The notes: generated from the sequence alone by a model not told the origin. 64,000 bases of DNA from Eubacteriaceae bacterium (GCA_910574915.1 CAJTCR010000025.1:1-64000); one strand, 5' to 3'. Counted from the stretch's first letter, positions 24,800 through 34,242 are shown. A program made the numbers and translations.

Positions 24800-26431
24800 T
24801 TATTGCAGCGGAATCGTAATATGAAACCGTTCATCGTTGCTTTCAAGCGTAGATCCAGACACATCATACCAGTGATAAACAATTTCTCCGTTTTCATCTG
24901 CCCAGACTTCCGGGCAGTCTGTATCTTTCCAGTCCACAGGTATTTTATGGCATTCCTGTGCAGAAGCTTTGAGAAGAATCTGCCGCAGCTCTTCTTTTTC
25001 TGTATCATTTAAAAGCCCCGGCTTTGCCGATACAAATAACGGCGTACCGCTTTCTGCGATAACGTCTGCCCACTGGCGGTTTAACTGCCACGGGATATTG
25101 CCTGCAATGCCGACGCAGTCTGCATCTACATCGTAAAACGTCTTGTGCTGCGGCAGGCGGAAGGCAAGCGTATTGATGCCCATGCGCCTTGTGCGTTCCC
25201 AGTTTTTGCCGCTCGTATCGTCTCCGGTGCGGTTTGCGTGCATCAGCCCAGCGCCTAAGTGCCCGATGGTGTTGCAGCCGATAATAATGGCGTCGTATTG
25301 TTTCGTCACATCAAAAATCGTCTGGTACAGCGCTTTTACCACTTCTGCGCTTGTCATGCTCCGGTCGTGGAAATGCCATCCGCCGTGCGTTACGAACGGA
25401 TTCATCTCAAATCCCCAGCGCCCAAACAGGTCAAAGGTGGAAAAGTCATGTTTAATCAGCTTATAGCCCCATTCACAAATCTGTCTGACATCCTGCCTGA
25501 TATAGTCAAGCGCCTTAGGGTGGGAAGGGTCTAAACAGCCATTGTACGAGATCCGCCAGTCGTCCTTGACCGCTTCGTCTTCATTTAACAATAGACGGAC
25601 CCAGATGCCGGGATGCACGCCCTTTTGCTTAAGCTTGTCCGCCAGCCCTTTCATATCCGGGAATTTGCTGTTGCCGCAGCGCCAAGGCCCGCCGTTGTAT
25701 TCGTCCAGACGGTGGTGCTCCTGCCAGCAGTCGTCGATCACCATAAACGGCGGATGCTTGGCGCCCTTTGTCAGCTCCAGCACATAATCCGTATCGCTTA
25801 AGATCTCTGCTTCACTGCTGCTGCCGTACGCATAATACCAGTTGTTGCTGCCATATACCGGAACATCCGGGAAAACCGGGTCTGGGCACATCATCCGGCA
25901 AAATTCCTGCGCAAAGCCAAACGAATCCGTTCCCTCCTTTTCCATACATACCAGTTCCGCAGCTTTTAAGCGCCTGCCGTTTAGCAGGACACCCTCGCCG
26001 CCGCACCGTACGTCCAGTACAAGCGTAATGCCTCTTGTATCAGCCTGCCAGTAGCACATTGCATTCGGGCGCGTCTTTACGCCAAATCCATACTGCTGCC
26101 TCTGCGTGGACGCCAGAAAATACCACGGCAGAAAACGGTTTCCGCTGATGCCGCGCCATTCCAGGTCTCCATATCCGCGTTCCCATGCATCGCCTAAAAT
26201 CCGCGCCTGCTTTGGCAGCGGCGTGTTCCAGCGCAGGCGAATCCATTCGACCGCGCTCGTATCTGCGGTCAGGGAAACAGCGCACGCCTGCCCATCGTTT
26301 TCAAATTCCAGGCAGATATCCGAAAAGCGGATCGTTTCACCACTGCGGGCAGTCTGGTGCGTATGTTCCGCGGTTTTTACAGTTACATAGTCAAATAAGC
26401 TAAAATCCAGTAGTTGTCGATTCTCAGACAT
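24800..26431 (-). CDS. Alpha-galactosidase-like glycoside hydrolase (clan GH-D)
   Basis: The 543-residue protein contains a beta-sandwich N-terminal region and a TIM barrel (PPFMVIDDCWQ, HPGIWVRLLL). The likely nucleophile Asp lies in YKLIKHDFSTFD and the likely acid/base in NRTGDDTSG, the positions used by GH27/GH36 enzymes. There is no signal peptide, so it acts on internalised oligosaccharides. It is shorter and more divergent than classical GH36 alpha-galactosidases and has no neighbouring sugar transporter or regulator, so the exact substrate is open. GGAGAGGTG lies before the start. Confidence 0.75.
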   Translation of the reverse strand: MSENRQLLDFSLFDYVTVKTAEHTHQTARSGETIRFSDICLEFENDGQACAVSLTADTSAVEWIRLRWNTPLPKQARILGDAWERGYGDLEWRGISGNRFLPWYFLASTQRQQYGFGVKTRPNAMCYWQADTRGITLVLDVRCGGEGVLLNGRRLKAAELVCMEKEGTDSFGFAQEFCRMMCPDPVFPDVPVYGSNNWYYAYGSSSEAEILSDTDYVLELTKGAKHPPFMVIDDCWQEHHRLDEYNGGPWRCGNSKFPDMKGLADKLKQKGVHPGIWVRLLLNEDEAVKDDWRISYNGCLDPSHPKALDYIRQDVRQICEWGYKLIKHDFSTFDLFGRWGFEMNPFVTHGGWHFHDRSMTSAEVVKALYQTIFDVTKQYDAIIIGCNTIGHLGAGLMHANRTGDDTSGKNWERTRRMGINTLAFRLPQHKTFYDVDADCVGIAGNIPWQLNRQWADVIAESGTPLFVSAKPGLLNDTEKEELRQILLKASAQECHKIPVDWKDTDCPEVWADENGEIVYHWYDVSGSTLESNDERFHITIPLQ

Positions 26432-26638
26432 GATAGATCACCTCTCCTTTTCAGTTTTGTTTCTATATAAATATGCGGCGGCTGGCTGGCGAAAACTGGG
26501 ATGGGGGTTCTTTTTTAGAAAAAATATGGAAAACTAACAGTTGCGGGCGGCGGGGTTTTTGGGTACAATTTGTTTAATTAGAAAGAAACTGGAAATTTGC
26601 CAAGACATGGTCTATCCTGTATGGTATGGAGAAAAAAG

Positions 26639-28219
26639 ATGAACAAGCGATTTAATGTGACAGGCACCTGTATTCCCGAAAAACACTATATGGCGGATAT
26701 TTCAGGAAAAATAGATGAGATGATTCGATTGATAGAACAGGATCATTATTTTACAATCAGCCGCGCAAGACAATATGGAAAGACGACAGCACTGATGCTG
26801 CTGTGGAAGCGTCTGAAAGAGCGGTATGTTGTAATCAGCATGAGCTTTGAAGGGCTTGGAAGCGAGGCATTTCAGACAGAGGATACTTTTGTGCGCAGAT
26901 TTTGTGCCAGGGCAGCGGGTGCGCTGCGCCGGTCAGGCTGCCCAGAGAAATGGAAAAAAATCTGGGATGTCTGTGATGCAAAGCAGGAAAATATGGATAC
27001 GCTAAGAGAACGAATTGTCGTATTTTGTGAAAAGGCAGATCAGGAAGTGCTTCTTTTTATTGATGAAGTAGATAAAAGCTCTGATAATCAGATGTTTTTA
27101 AATTTTCTCGGCATTCTTCGTGAGCTGTATTTGGAGCGGGCAATGGGTACGATTACATTTAAGAGTGTAATATTGGCGAGCGTTTATGATATTAAAAACC
27201 TGAAATTAAAATTGCGTCCGAAAGAAGAGCGGAAATACAACTCACCCTGGAATATCGCAGCAGACTTTTTGGTAGATATGAGCCTTTCGGTGCGTGAAAT
27301 CCAGTCTATGTTAGAGGAATATAAAGCAGACAGGGGCATTGTATTTACAGCAGAATCGCTTGCAAAAGAGATCTATAGCTATACTGGAGGCTATCCGTTT
27401 TTGGTCAGCCTGATCTGCCTTTGGGTGGATGAAAGGCTTCAAAGGACACAGGAACTGGCAGAATACTGGACGCCAGAGGGGATCCGCATTGCAGTACGCG
27501 AGATTTTAAAGAGCACAAACACCCTATTTGATGATGTGATAAAGAATATCGAAAACAATGCAAGGTTTTCGGAACTGGTCAAAAGCATTTTGCTTGAGGG
27601 CAGGCAGATCCCGTACAAATTAACGAATCCAGAAATTGGGCTCGGCGTGACATTTGGCATTCTTGCGCAGGAAGACGGAATCTGTAAAATATCCAATCTT
27701 ATTTTTGAGACGTATATTTATGACCATCTGATAGCTGCGAAACTGATGGATTGGCGGATGCTGTCACAGCCGCGCAGCCAGTTTATAACGAAGGACGACG
27801 GGCTTAATTTGGATTTGGTTTTAGATAAATTTCAGGAATTTATGAAGGCAGAGTACAGAAACAAGGATCAGGCTTTTTTGGAACGGCAGGGCAGGCTTTT
27901 GTTTCTGGCATTTTTAAAGCCAATTATTAATGGAACAGGACATTATGTCGTAGAGCCGGAGACAAGGGACAGCACAAGGATGGATGTAATTGTTTTCTAT
28001 GGAAAAAGGGAATACATTTTGGAATTCAAGATCTGGCATGGGGAAAAACGTTTTCTGGATGGTGTCAGCCAGCTTGCAGCATATATGGAGAGCCGGTCAC
28101 AAAAGCAAGGCTGGTATTTGGTGTTTTGTTTCGGCAAGGGACGTGAAACGTTGTCAGAGGGGGACATACAGGAGATCAGACAGAAGGACGGAAAGCGGAT
28201 CTATGCGGTAATAGTGTAG
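26639..28219 (+). CDS. AAA-ATPase-like protein with C-terminal PD-(D/E)XK nuclease domain
   Basis: The start at 26639 gives 526 residues. The N-terminus FNVTGTCIPEKHYMADIS is the hallmark of the AAA-ATPase_like (PF09820) family. Walker A is the variant SRARQYGKTTAL, with Walker B LLFIDEVD near residue 137. The C-terminal domain (TRMDVIVFYGKREYILEFKIW) carries the D...ExK core of PDDEXK_9 nucleases. Family members are abundant in gut Firmicutes and Bacteroidetes, often in multiple decaying copies, and their function is unproven (suspected mobile or defence-related). Remnants of relatives lie at 28243-28560 and 62233-62328. Confidence 0.85.
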   Translation: MNKRFNVTGTCIPEKHYMADISGKIDEMIRLIEQDHYFTISRARQYGKTTALMLLWKRLKERYVVISMSFEGLGSEAFQTEDTFVRRFCARAAGALRRSGCPEKWKKIWDVCDAKQENMDTLRERIVVFCEKADQEVLLFIDEVDKSSDNQMFLNFLGILRELYLERAMGTITFKSVILASVYDIKNLKLKLRPKEERKYNSPWNIAADFLVDMSLSVREIQSMLEEYKADRGIVFTAESLAKEIYSYTGGYPFLVSLICLWVDERLQRTQELAEYWTPEGIRIAVREILKSTNTLFDDVIKNIENNARFSELVKSILLEGRQIPYKLTNPEIGLGVTFGILAQEDGICKISNLIFETYIYDHLIAAKLMDWRMLSQPRSQFITKDDGLNLDLVLDKFQEFMKAEYRNKDQAFLERQGRLLFLAFLKPIINGTGHYVVEPETRDSTRMDVIVFYGKREYILEFKIWHGEKRFLDGVSQLAAYMESRSQKQGWYLVFCFGKGRETLSEGDIQEIRQKDGKRIYAVIV

Positions 28220-28242
28220 TTATAGGAAAGGAAGGGTTAAAA

Positions 28243-28560
28243 GTGGCAAAGTATTTACGTAACTGGTTTATGCATCCCGAGTAAACACTATATGGTAGGT
28301 TTGGATTTTCTGGCTCAGCTTCGCAGCTATTATCTGGAAAGGGACACCAGCCTTTCATTCTGTGGTGATGTAATACCAGCAAACCGTATTTTTGATACGT
28401 TTTTGTATGACTATTTCCTGTCCGCAGCAGGAGCGTATGTATCTGAGATCTACAAAGAGGATATCTGGATGATTATGAACAAAACGTAGGGTATTTGCTC
28501 AGTTTTAATTTTAATCAGAAAAAACAAATTGGTGTTTTTGATATTGAAGCAGTAGTATAA
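28243..28560 (+). pseudogene. Internally deleted relic of an AAA-ATPase_like gene
   Basis: Directly downstream of the intact gene, the sequence encodes VTGLCIPSKHYMVG (the family N-terminus, one frameshift after a GTG start). It then jumps to RIFDTFLYDYFLSAA (equivalent to LIFETYIYDHLIAAK of the intact copy) and ends QNVGYLLSFNFNQKKQIGVF, the usual C-terminal strand of this family's nuclease domain. More than 80% of the gene has been deleted. The C-terminal piece differs from the intact neighbour, so this is a separate family member rather than a recent duplicate. Confidence 0.6.
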
Positions 28561-28565
28561 AAAGG

Positions 28566-28612
28566 AACAAACCAGGAGAAGTATTTCTCTTTGCTGGTTT
28601 GTTTCTTTTTTT
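28566..28612 (+). terminator. Rho-independent terminator
   Basis: AACAAACCAG pairs with CTGGTTTGTT around an inner GAGAA/TTCTC stem and is followed by TCTTTTTTT. It isolates the AAA-ATPase region from the GntR operon. Confidence 0.85.
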
Positions 28613-28621
28613 CATATGCTA

Positions 28622-28666
28622 TTGACAAATAAGCAAAATAGTGCTATGGTTAATTACACAAGTAAT
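28622..28666 (+). promoter_or_regulatory. Promoter and operator of the first YtrA-ABC operon
   Basis: TTGACA (28622-28627) and TATGGT (28645-28650) are separated by 17 bases. Immediately downstream ATTAC (28653-28657) and GTAAT (28662-28666) form an inverted repeat at the expected transcription start. This is the typical place for autorepression by the GntR protein encoded by the first gene. Confidence 0.65.
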
Positions 28667-28714
28667 GAACCGCACAACCAATAAAGCAATGGACATAAAA
28701 GCGAGGTGACATAT

Positions 28715-29089
28715 TTGAATGAAATCTTAAACCAGGAAAAGTCCATCTATCTACAGATCAGCGAAATGATTGAAAACGACATTCTGCGGGATGTCCTGCT
28801 GGAAGAAGAGAAGGTGCCAAGCACGAATGAACTGGCAAAGTTTTTTAAAATCAATCCGGCGACTGCGGCAAAAGGAATCAATCTGTTGGTGGATGAGGGG
28901 ATTTTATATAAGAAAAGAGGGATCGGAATGTTTGTGGCACAGGGGGCAAAACAGGCAATAAAAAACAAACGCAAAGATGCGTTTTATGAAAACTTTGTCA
29001 AGTCTCTGCTGACAGAGGCGGCAAGGCTTGGCATCGGGGAGGAAGAGCTGATAAAAATGATCAGGCAGCACGGGCAGCAGGAATCGTAA
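28715..29089 (+). CDS. GntR-family regulator, YtrA subfamily
   Basis: This 124-residue protein (from TTG 28715) has an N-terminal winged helix (IYLQISEMIENDILRD, LAKFFKINPATAAKGINLL, YKKRGIGMFV) and a short dimerisation tail, the YtrA layout. GAGGTG lies 6 bases before TTG 28715. The GTG at 28706 is an alternative start three residues longer. YtrA repressors control the ABC exporter genes that follow them, and the inverted repeat in the promoter fits autorepression. Inducers for this subfamily are often cell-wall-active antibiotics, but none can be read here. Confidence 0.87.
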   Translation: MNEILNQEKSIYLQISEMIENDILRDVLLEEEKVPSTNELAKFFKINPATAAKGINLLVDEGILYKKRGIGMFVAQGAKQAIKNKRKDAFYENFVKSLLTEAARLGIGEEELIKMIRQHGQQES

Positions 29090-29134
29090 CTGGCAGTGGC
29101 AGGAGGTGCCAAAGGCATGGAACAGGAGGAGACT

Positions 29135-30010
29135 ATGAGTCTAAAATGCGAAAATATTGTAAAAATATATCAAAAGAAAGAAGTATTAAAAAATATCGAT
29201 CTGGAAATTGAGCACGGCAAGATCTATGGGCTGATTGGCAGGAACGGTGCCGGAAAGACAACGCTTTTGTCTATTCTGACCGCGCAGAATCCGGCGACAC
29301 GGGGAAGCGTTACTTATGACGGGATGCCTGTCTGGGAAAACCAGCAGGCGCTGGATCATCTTTGCTTTTCCAGGGAGATCAACGCGGTATCGCCGTTTGG
29401 ACAAAACACGATGCGGGTAAAGGAGTATTTAAGGATTGCTTCGGTATTTTATCCGAAGTGGGATAAGCAGATGGCGAAGCGGTTAACAAAACTGTTTCAT
29501 CTGGATGTTCAAAAAAGGATTGCAAAGCTGTCTAAAGGAATGATGAGCATGGTAACGGTGATTGTGGCGCTGGCAAGCAAGGCGGATATTACGATGCTGG
29601 ATGAGCCGGTGGCAGGGCTGGACGTGGTGGCAAGAGAGCAGTTTTATCGGCTGGTGGTCGATGAATATGCAAAGACGGGACGTACGTTTGTAATCTCTAC
29701 ACATATTATCGAGGAAGCAGCCGATGTATTTGAGGAAGTCGTGATTTTAAAAGACGGTATGGTGCTCTGCAAAGAAAACACGCAGGAGCTTTTGGAACGC
29801 AGTATGCATGTCAGTGGCAACGCGCACGATGTGGATGCGGTATGCGAGGGGCTTTGTGTATATCATGAGAAAAAAATGGGGCGCAGCAAAGGAGTGACGG
29901 TAGTACTGGAAAAAGGACAGAGCCTGCCGAAAGGTTATGATGTGACCGTGCAGCCGGTCAGCTTGCAGGATTTGTTTTTGGCGTTTTGCGGAGAGGAGGA
30001 GGCAATATGA
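29135..30010 (+). CDS. ABC transporter ATP-binding protein
   Basis: The 291-residue ATPase has Walker A GRNGAGKTTL, an atypical signature LSKGMMSMVT, Walker B ITMLDEPVAGLD and H-loop STHIIEE. The weakly conserved signature is common in YtrB/BcrA-like exporters with GntR regulators. The start at 29135 follows AGGAGGAGACT. ATG 29117 is an upstream alternative with AGGAGG 11 bases before it. The gene overlaps the following permease by four bases. Confidence 0.9.
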   Translation: MSLKCENIVKIYQKKEVLKNIDLEIEHGKIYGLIGRNGAGKTTLLSILTAQNPATRGSVTYDGMPVWENQQALDHLCFSREINAVSPFGQNTMRVKEYLRIASVFYPKWDKQMAKRLTKLFHLDVQKRIAKLSKGMMSMVTVIVALASKADITMLDEPVAGLDVVAREQFYRLVVDEYAKTGRTFVISTHIIEEAADVFEEVVILKDGMVLCKENTQELLERSMHVSGNAHDVDAVCEGLCVYHEKKMGRSKGVTVVLEKGQSLPKGYDVTVQPVSLQDLFLAFCGEEEAI

Positions 30011-30687
30011 CAACAGCGGGGTTGAAACGTGCGCTGGGGTACTTTGTGCGCCAGGCGGAGATCTATGTTTTGTGCATTATCGGGGGAAGCTTTGCGCTGG
30101 CAGTTTATATGCAGATCATAAACGGAAACGGAATAGCACAGATGTTTCAAAGCGTACCGCTTGTAGATCTGTGGATATCCGGGGTAGCGGTGTTTACCAT
30201 CGACGTGTCTTCCTACCAATACTGTTATAGTATGCCAGTGTCGTTTGGGTGCCTGCGGAAACATGCGTTTTTCGGAACGCTGGCGATGAATATTCTTGTA
30301 ATTGCGCAGGGGCTGCTTTTCTACTTTCTCTCATCCGTATGGTTTGGAAGCAAGGAGCAGACTGCCGGAGAAAAAGTTACAGAAGGAGTACTTATTCTAT
30401 CTTTGTTTTTGCTGTTGGAAAGCTTTGCAGAGCTGATTGGAATTGTGGCAATGAGATGGGGAAAAATCGCGTATTTTATTATGATTGGCGCGACTGTTTT
30501 GGCAAGTATGAGTTTTGGCGTATTTGTAAGTCTTTCAGGTACGTACGGTGTGATGGGGCTGCTTAAGGAAGTGCTTGGAGGAAGCTTTATGCAGACTGCA
30601 AGGTGGCTGCTGCTGGCAGTTGCCGTCAGTATTGCAATCCATGCAGGAAGCTGGCGTATATTAAAAAATTTTGAAGTTAAGATGTAA
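30007..30687 (+). CDS. Membrane subunit of ABC transporter, unassigned
   Basis: This 226-residue protein has six predicted membrane segments (for example YVLCIIGGSFALAVYMQI and IAYFIMIGATVLASMSFGVF). The start at 30007 overlaps the ATPase stop (ATGA) and follows GAGGAGGAGG. It is a typical size for the permease of YtrA-regulated systems but shows no motif that identifies the substrate. It is followed by a second permease-like gene. Confidence 0.8.
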   Translation: MTTAGLKRALGYFVRQAEIYVLCIIGGSFALAVYMQIINGNGIAQMFQSVPLVDLWISGVAVFTIDVSSYQYCYSMPVSFGCLRKHAFFGTLAMNILVIAQGLLFYFLSSVWFGSKEQTAGEKVTEGVLILSLFLLLESFAELIGIVAMRWGKIAYFIMIGATVLASMSFGVFVSLSGTYGVMGLLKEVLGGSFMQTARWLLLAVAVSIAIHAGSWRILKNFEVKM

Positions 30688-30709
30688 CCACAGACTGGAG
30701 GAGAATTGT

Positions 30710-31429
30710 ATGAAAGAAATAAAAGGCATTTTGTATATGCAGCGGGACGAGATCATTGTATATCTTATGCTGGAAACCGGTTTTTTCCTGTTTGGTGAGA
30801 TTTTATTGTGGGTGATAGTATACGTGGCAGGGGAAAAGGAAAGTATTTTGCCGCTCGGTACGCTTGTAGCGCTGTGTATGAGTGGGTTTATACTGGCATT
30901 TGGTTCAGGCGCCAGCCTTCCGACGTGCTTTAATACGGCAGTCGGCATGGGAGCTGCCAGAAAGCGCAGTGTCCCGGTGATTTTTGGCGCGTATCTGGTT
31001 ATGGATCTGATTGTTGCCTGGGCTGCCTGTCTGTTTTATCATCTGGAACGGTGGATTTTTCGGCTTGCTTACGCAGGAATGCCGCTGGAACAGGATTTTG
31101 GGTATATTTTCCGTTGGAAATATCTGCTGCCGGCATGTCTAGCGATGGTCGCATGGAATGCGCTTGTGGGCGCAATATTTTTGAAGATTGGAAAGGTTGT
31201 GTTTGTGTTCGTTTATATTTTGTGGATGGTTGTGTGTATCGGAGTGCCGAGACTAGAGGCGCTGATACAGAGTACGCAGGACAATGTGTTTTTACGGCTG
31301 TGCCGCGCCACGGTGGACTGGGTTGCAGGATGTTCGCAAGCAGGGATACTGGCAGCAGTAGTAGCCGCATCCGCAGTGTGCATGTTTTTCGCATGGATGC
31401 TGCTGCGCAGGCAGCAGGTAGTATCTTAA
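30710..31429 (+). CDS. Second membrane subunit of the ABC system
   Basis: This 239-residue membrane protein has about six hydrophobic stretches, including YLMLETGFFLFGEILLWVIV and a C-terminal AAVVAASAVCMFFAWMLL followed by a short basic tail. The ribosome site is TGGAGGAG, 6 bases before the start. It is 22 bases after the previous permease, so a heteromeric exporter is likely. The operon then ends near a fragment of the palindrome family (31445-31474). Confidence 0.78.
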   Translation: MKEIKGILYMQRDEIIVYLMLETGFFLFGEILLWVIVYVAGEKESILPLGTLVALCMSGFILAFGSGASLPTCFNTAVGMGAARKRSVPVIFGAYLVMDLIVAWAACLFYHLERWIFRLAYAGMPLEQDFGYIFRWKYLLPACLAMVAWNALVGAIFLKIGKVVFVFVYILWMVVCIGVPRLEALIQSTQDNVFLRLCRATVDWVAGCSQAGILAAVVAASAVCMFFAWMLLRRQQVVS

Positions 31430-31444
31430 GACTTTTATAACCAG

Positions 31445-31474
31445 GCTAGAGCGAGCAAGTTTGAGTTGCTTTGG
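31445..31474 (+). repeat. Fragment of the interspersed palindrome family (end segment)
   Basis: GCTAGAGCGAGCAAGTTTGA followed by GTTGCTTTGG matches the outer segment of the repeats at 58224-58270 and 18790-18815 (complement). No core or arms follow, so this is an orphan end. Confidence 0.55.
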
Positions 31475-31609
31475 TTTCGAAAACCTGCCCGAAATATCTT
31501 GCAATATGTGCAAAACACCGTTAATATAGTAAGTAGTTCTCTCGCTTTGCATGGATATTTCAAAAAGCGGGAGTTTTAGAATGAAGGAGAGAAGGCGGCA
31601 GGAAATATT

Positions 31610-33865
31610 ATGGAAATCATCAAAATACAAAAAGGAAAACGAATAGCAAAAAGAAAAGACAAAGTAAAGGAATGGTATCTGATTCAGTCAGGCTCCGTAA
31701 TCCAGAAGTTTGGATTTGCTGAGATTGTGCTTGGACAGAATGCGATTATCGGCATAATCGAACGGGATTGGTTTATTTGTGATTATATTACAAAAGAAGA
31801 TACGGCGCTGATACCGATTCCGTGCAAGAATGCAGATGATCTGAAAAATATACTGGCAGCAAACGAACGCTACCGCATTGTATTTTTAAAGACAGCGATT
31901 GAACAGCGGCATAAGGCATTTGTACTGTATACGCAGCTTCAAAAGCGGGTCGGACAGTTTCACGCGTTTGTGCAAACTGTGTACAATGATTACAAGACCT
32001 TTTGCAACAGCTACCAGTTGGATGAACAGGCATTTCCGCAAATCGATTATTTTAATATGCTGGAGATGAAGCATAAGGCAGAAGCATGGGAAGTCAATAA
32101 CAGTATCAGCCTGATTCAAAATGTTTTAAAAGAATATATCCAGATGATGGTAAAGGACGACAGCCTGTGTGTCGGCGTGATTATGGAAGCGGCGGCGCAG
32201 ATGCACCGTGTGATGCTTGGAATCGGAGAGATGGTCACTTATCTGACAGACCATAAGGAGATTTTATTGTCAGAATCTGAAAATGACATTTTTCATCTGT
32301 ATTTTGACCTTGCTGTCCGCTGCGGAAAGCGGCATTTGGATATTGCCCCGGTGAAACAGGAGCTTTCGTTTTTATCCGAGTTTATCCGCAGGATACAGAT
32401 TTATGAGCCGTCTTTAATTAAGAATCGTTTGAAGCAGTATGAAGAATACGATTTTGAAAATGCGGCTTCGGCGCAGCTTTCCAAAAAAGTCGATGTGCTT
32501 ACGGAGGACTGCTTAAACCATATTATGGAATTTGGCCAGATCGGGAAGGAAGAAGCGGATAAGTTTAAGGAGCAGGTGGAAGCGTACCGCAGCCTGCCGG
32601 ATATGACGTCTACCGATTCCTCTGCTTATAAAATAAGGAAGCAAATCGCACCGCTGTTTTATGAGATTTATTTTAAAGTCTTTATGCAGATGATTGAAAA
32701 TGAGGACGGTGCCTCGCCGATTATCGAGATGTTTTTAAATTTCGGCTTTATGGATACCAAAATGGCGGGCGAGGAAAACGCCAAAGCGCTGTATGACCTG
32801 ACCGGGCGTCTCAGACAGTTTAAGTCAGACCGTGTCTATACGGTTTATACGTGGCTGCGCAGCATTTATTTCGGGCGCAACGAACCGTCTAAAAATGAGT
32901 TTGAACTGGATTACCTTGGCTATTTGTTAGAGCAGCGCAAAAACGGCGACCTGACAGAAGCACAGGTAAAGACGATGCAGAACGACCAGAAGGAAAAGGT
33001 GCGTTTTGAGGTTATGAATATGTTCAGCTCTGCAAACCGGATCACATACGGAAAGATCACGACATTTTGTCCGATTCTTTGTGAATATGACCTGATTAAC
33101 ACACTGGATAAAATGGCGGTTACCGTAGAACGGCTCGAAGACGAGCTGAACAAAATACGCAAGATCGATTTTTCGGCATTTTACCGTGAAGTGAACTTTA
33201 CCAATGCGGCAAATGATATCTTAAGCCATGAAATGCTGATGAAAGAAGTGCTGCCGGATGTGATCCTAATGCCGAATGCAGGAACGAGGGCGATGATGTG
33301 GCAGGAGACCGCAGATAAACGCCGCGACACACGTGCACGCTTTTTATTCCCGATCTTTACGGCGGCGAATCTGGAGGACATGATGGTTGAGACAGTCGCA
33401 AGATACCGCTGGGAGATGTGCCGCAAGATCCAAGGCGTACGTTGGAACGATATCCGCGAGAAATCGCTGACTTCAGAATATTGCGACTATTTGCAGTTCT
33501 ACCGCAAAAACCGCGACCTGTCCGCGGATGCAAAAGATAAGTTAAAAACCGCGATCCAGCGTGCCAAAAATAATTACAGGGAAGTATTTGTCAAAGACTA
33601 TCAGGGATGGATCAGCTATGAATCCAAGGGCAGCTTCCGCCTGAATAAAGTCGCGCGTGAAATACTGATCGTATACTGCCCGTTTGCAAAAGAAATCCGT
33701 ACGGCATTAAAGATCAACCCGATGTACCAGATCTCTATTCCGAAGTTCGAGCGCGACGCGGCGAAGAAGGAACAGCGGTTAACCGCGCTGTATGATAAAT
33801 ACCAAAAGGCAGGCGGTGAGATTACCGAAGACCTGAAAGACAACCTGCTGTACTGTCAGTTGTAG
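31610..33865 (+). CDS. Large protein with N-terminal cyclic-nucleotide-binding-like fold
   Basis: The 751-residue cytoplasmic protein begins with a Crp-like beta-roll pattern (IQKGKRIAKRKDKVKEWYLI, then QSGSVIQKFGFAEIVLGQNA). The rest is a long alpha-helical region rich in acidic and basic residues without transmembrane segments. The phosphate-binding cassette residues expected for true cAMP binding are not evident, so the ligand may differ or be absent. No HTH or enzymatic domain is recognised in the remaining 600 residues. It stands alone between the ABC operon and a palindromic repeat. The GGCAGG before the start is moderate. Confidence 0.55.
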   Translation: MEIIKIQKGKRIAKRKDKVKEWYLIQSGSVIQKFGFAEIVLGQNAIIGIIERDWFICDYITKEDTALIPIPCKNADDLKNILAANERYRIVFLKTAIEQRHKAFVLYTQLQKRVGQFHAFVQTVYNDYKTFCNSYQLDEQAFPQIDYFNMLEMKHKAEAWEVNNSISLIQNVLKEYIQMMVKDDSLCVGVIMEAAAQMHRVMLGIGEMVTYLTDHKEILLSESENDIFHLYFDLAVRCGKRHLDIAPVKQELSFLSEFIRRIQIYEPSLIKNRLKQYEEYDFENAASAQLSKKVDVLTEDCLNHIMEFGQIGKEEADKFKEQVEAYRSLPDMTSTDSSAYKIRKQIAPLFYEIYFKVFMQMIENEDGASPIIEMFLNFGFMDTKMAGEENAKALYDLTGRLRQFKSDRVYTVYTWLRSIYFGRNEPSKNEFELDYLGYLLEQRKNGDLTEAQVKTMQNDQKEKVRFEVMNMFSSANRITYGKITTFCPILCEYDLINTLDKMAVTVERLEDELNKIRKIDFSAFYREVNFTNAANDILSHEMLMKEVLPDVILMPNAGTRAMMWQETADKRRDTRARFLFPIFTAANLEDMMVETVARYRWEMCRKIQGVRWNDIREKSLTSEYCDYLQFYRKNRDLSADAKDKLKTAIQRAKNNYREVFVKDYQGWISYESKGSFRLNKVAREILIVYCPFAKEIRTALKINPMYQISIPKFERDAAKKEQRLTALYDKYQKAGGEITEDLKDNLLYCQL

Positions 33866-33877
33866 GAGGGTGTTAAG

Positions 33878-34222
33878 CGGGGACGCCGGGAGAGGGGGTT
33901 GGCACGTCCCGGCTGGCTTTCGCAAATGCCTTCCCATAGGCAGTCATTATATTTCGAGCTTGGAAAAAACAGCCGGAGGAAGGGGTGCGGGGCTGGTTTT
34001 CTGAGACGTTGGAAAAATGTTAGGAGCCCTTAGCATCCTGCAAAATAACCAGGGGCGCAGCCAAGTGGCACCTTTAGCTGCCAGCAGGCAGCGAACTAGG
34101 TGCCGCGACCGTGCACAGCCACAGCGTTACAGCAGGATGCTTAGGGCTCCTTACATTTTGGAAAAGGAACAGGAAACCAGCCCCGCGCCCCTTCCTCCAG
34201 CGTTCCCCTCCAACTTCCCCAC
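33878..34222. repeat. Interspersed palindrome, copy E
   Basis: GGAGGAAGGGGTGCGGGGCT (33974) is mirrored by AGCCCCGCGCCCCTTCCTCC (34178-34200). Inner arms AGGAGCCCTTAGCATCCTGC and GCAGGATGCTTAGGGCTCCT flank the core with GCTGCCAGCAGGCAGC. An extra GGGACGCCGGGAGAGGGGGT segment lies to the left (33879). It separates the convergent cNMP-binding-like gene and putP. Confidence 0.8.
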
Positions 34223-34242
34223 ATATATAAACCTACACACTT

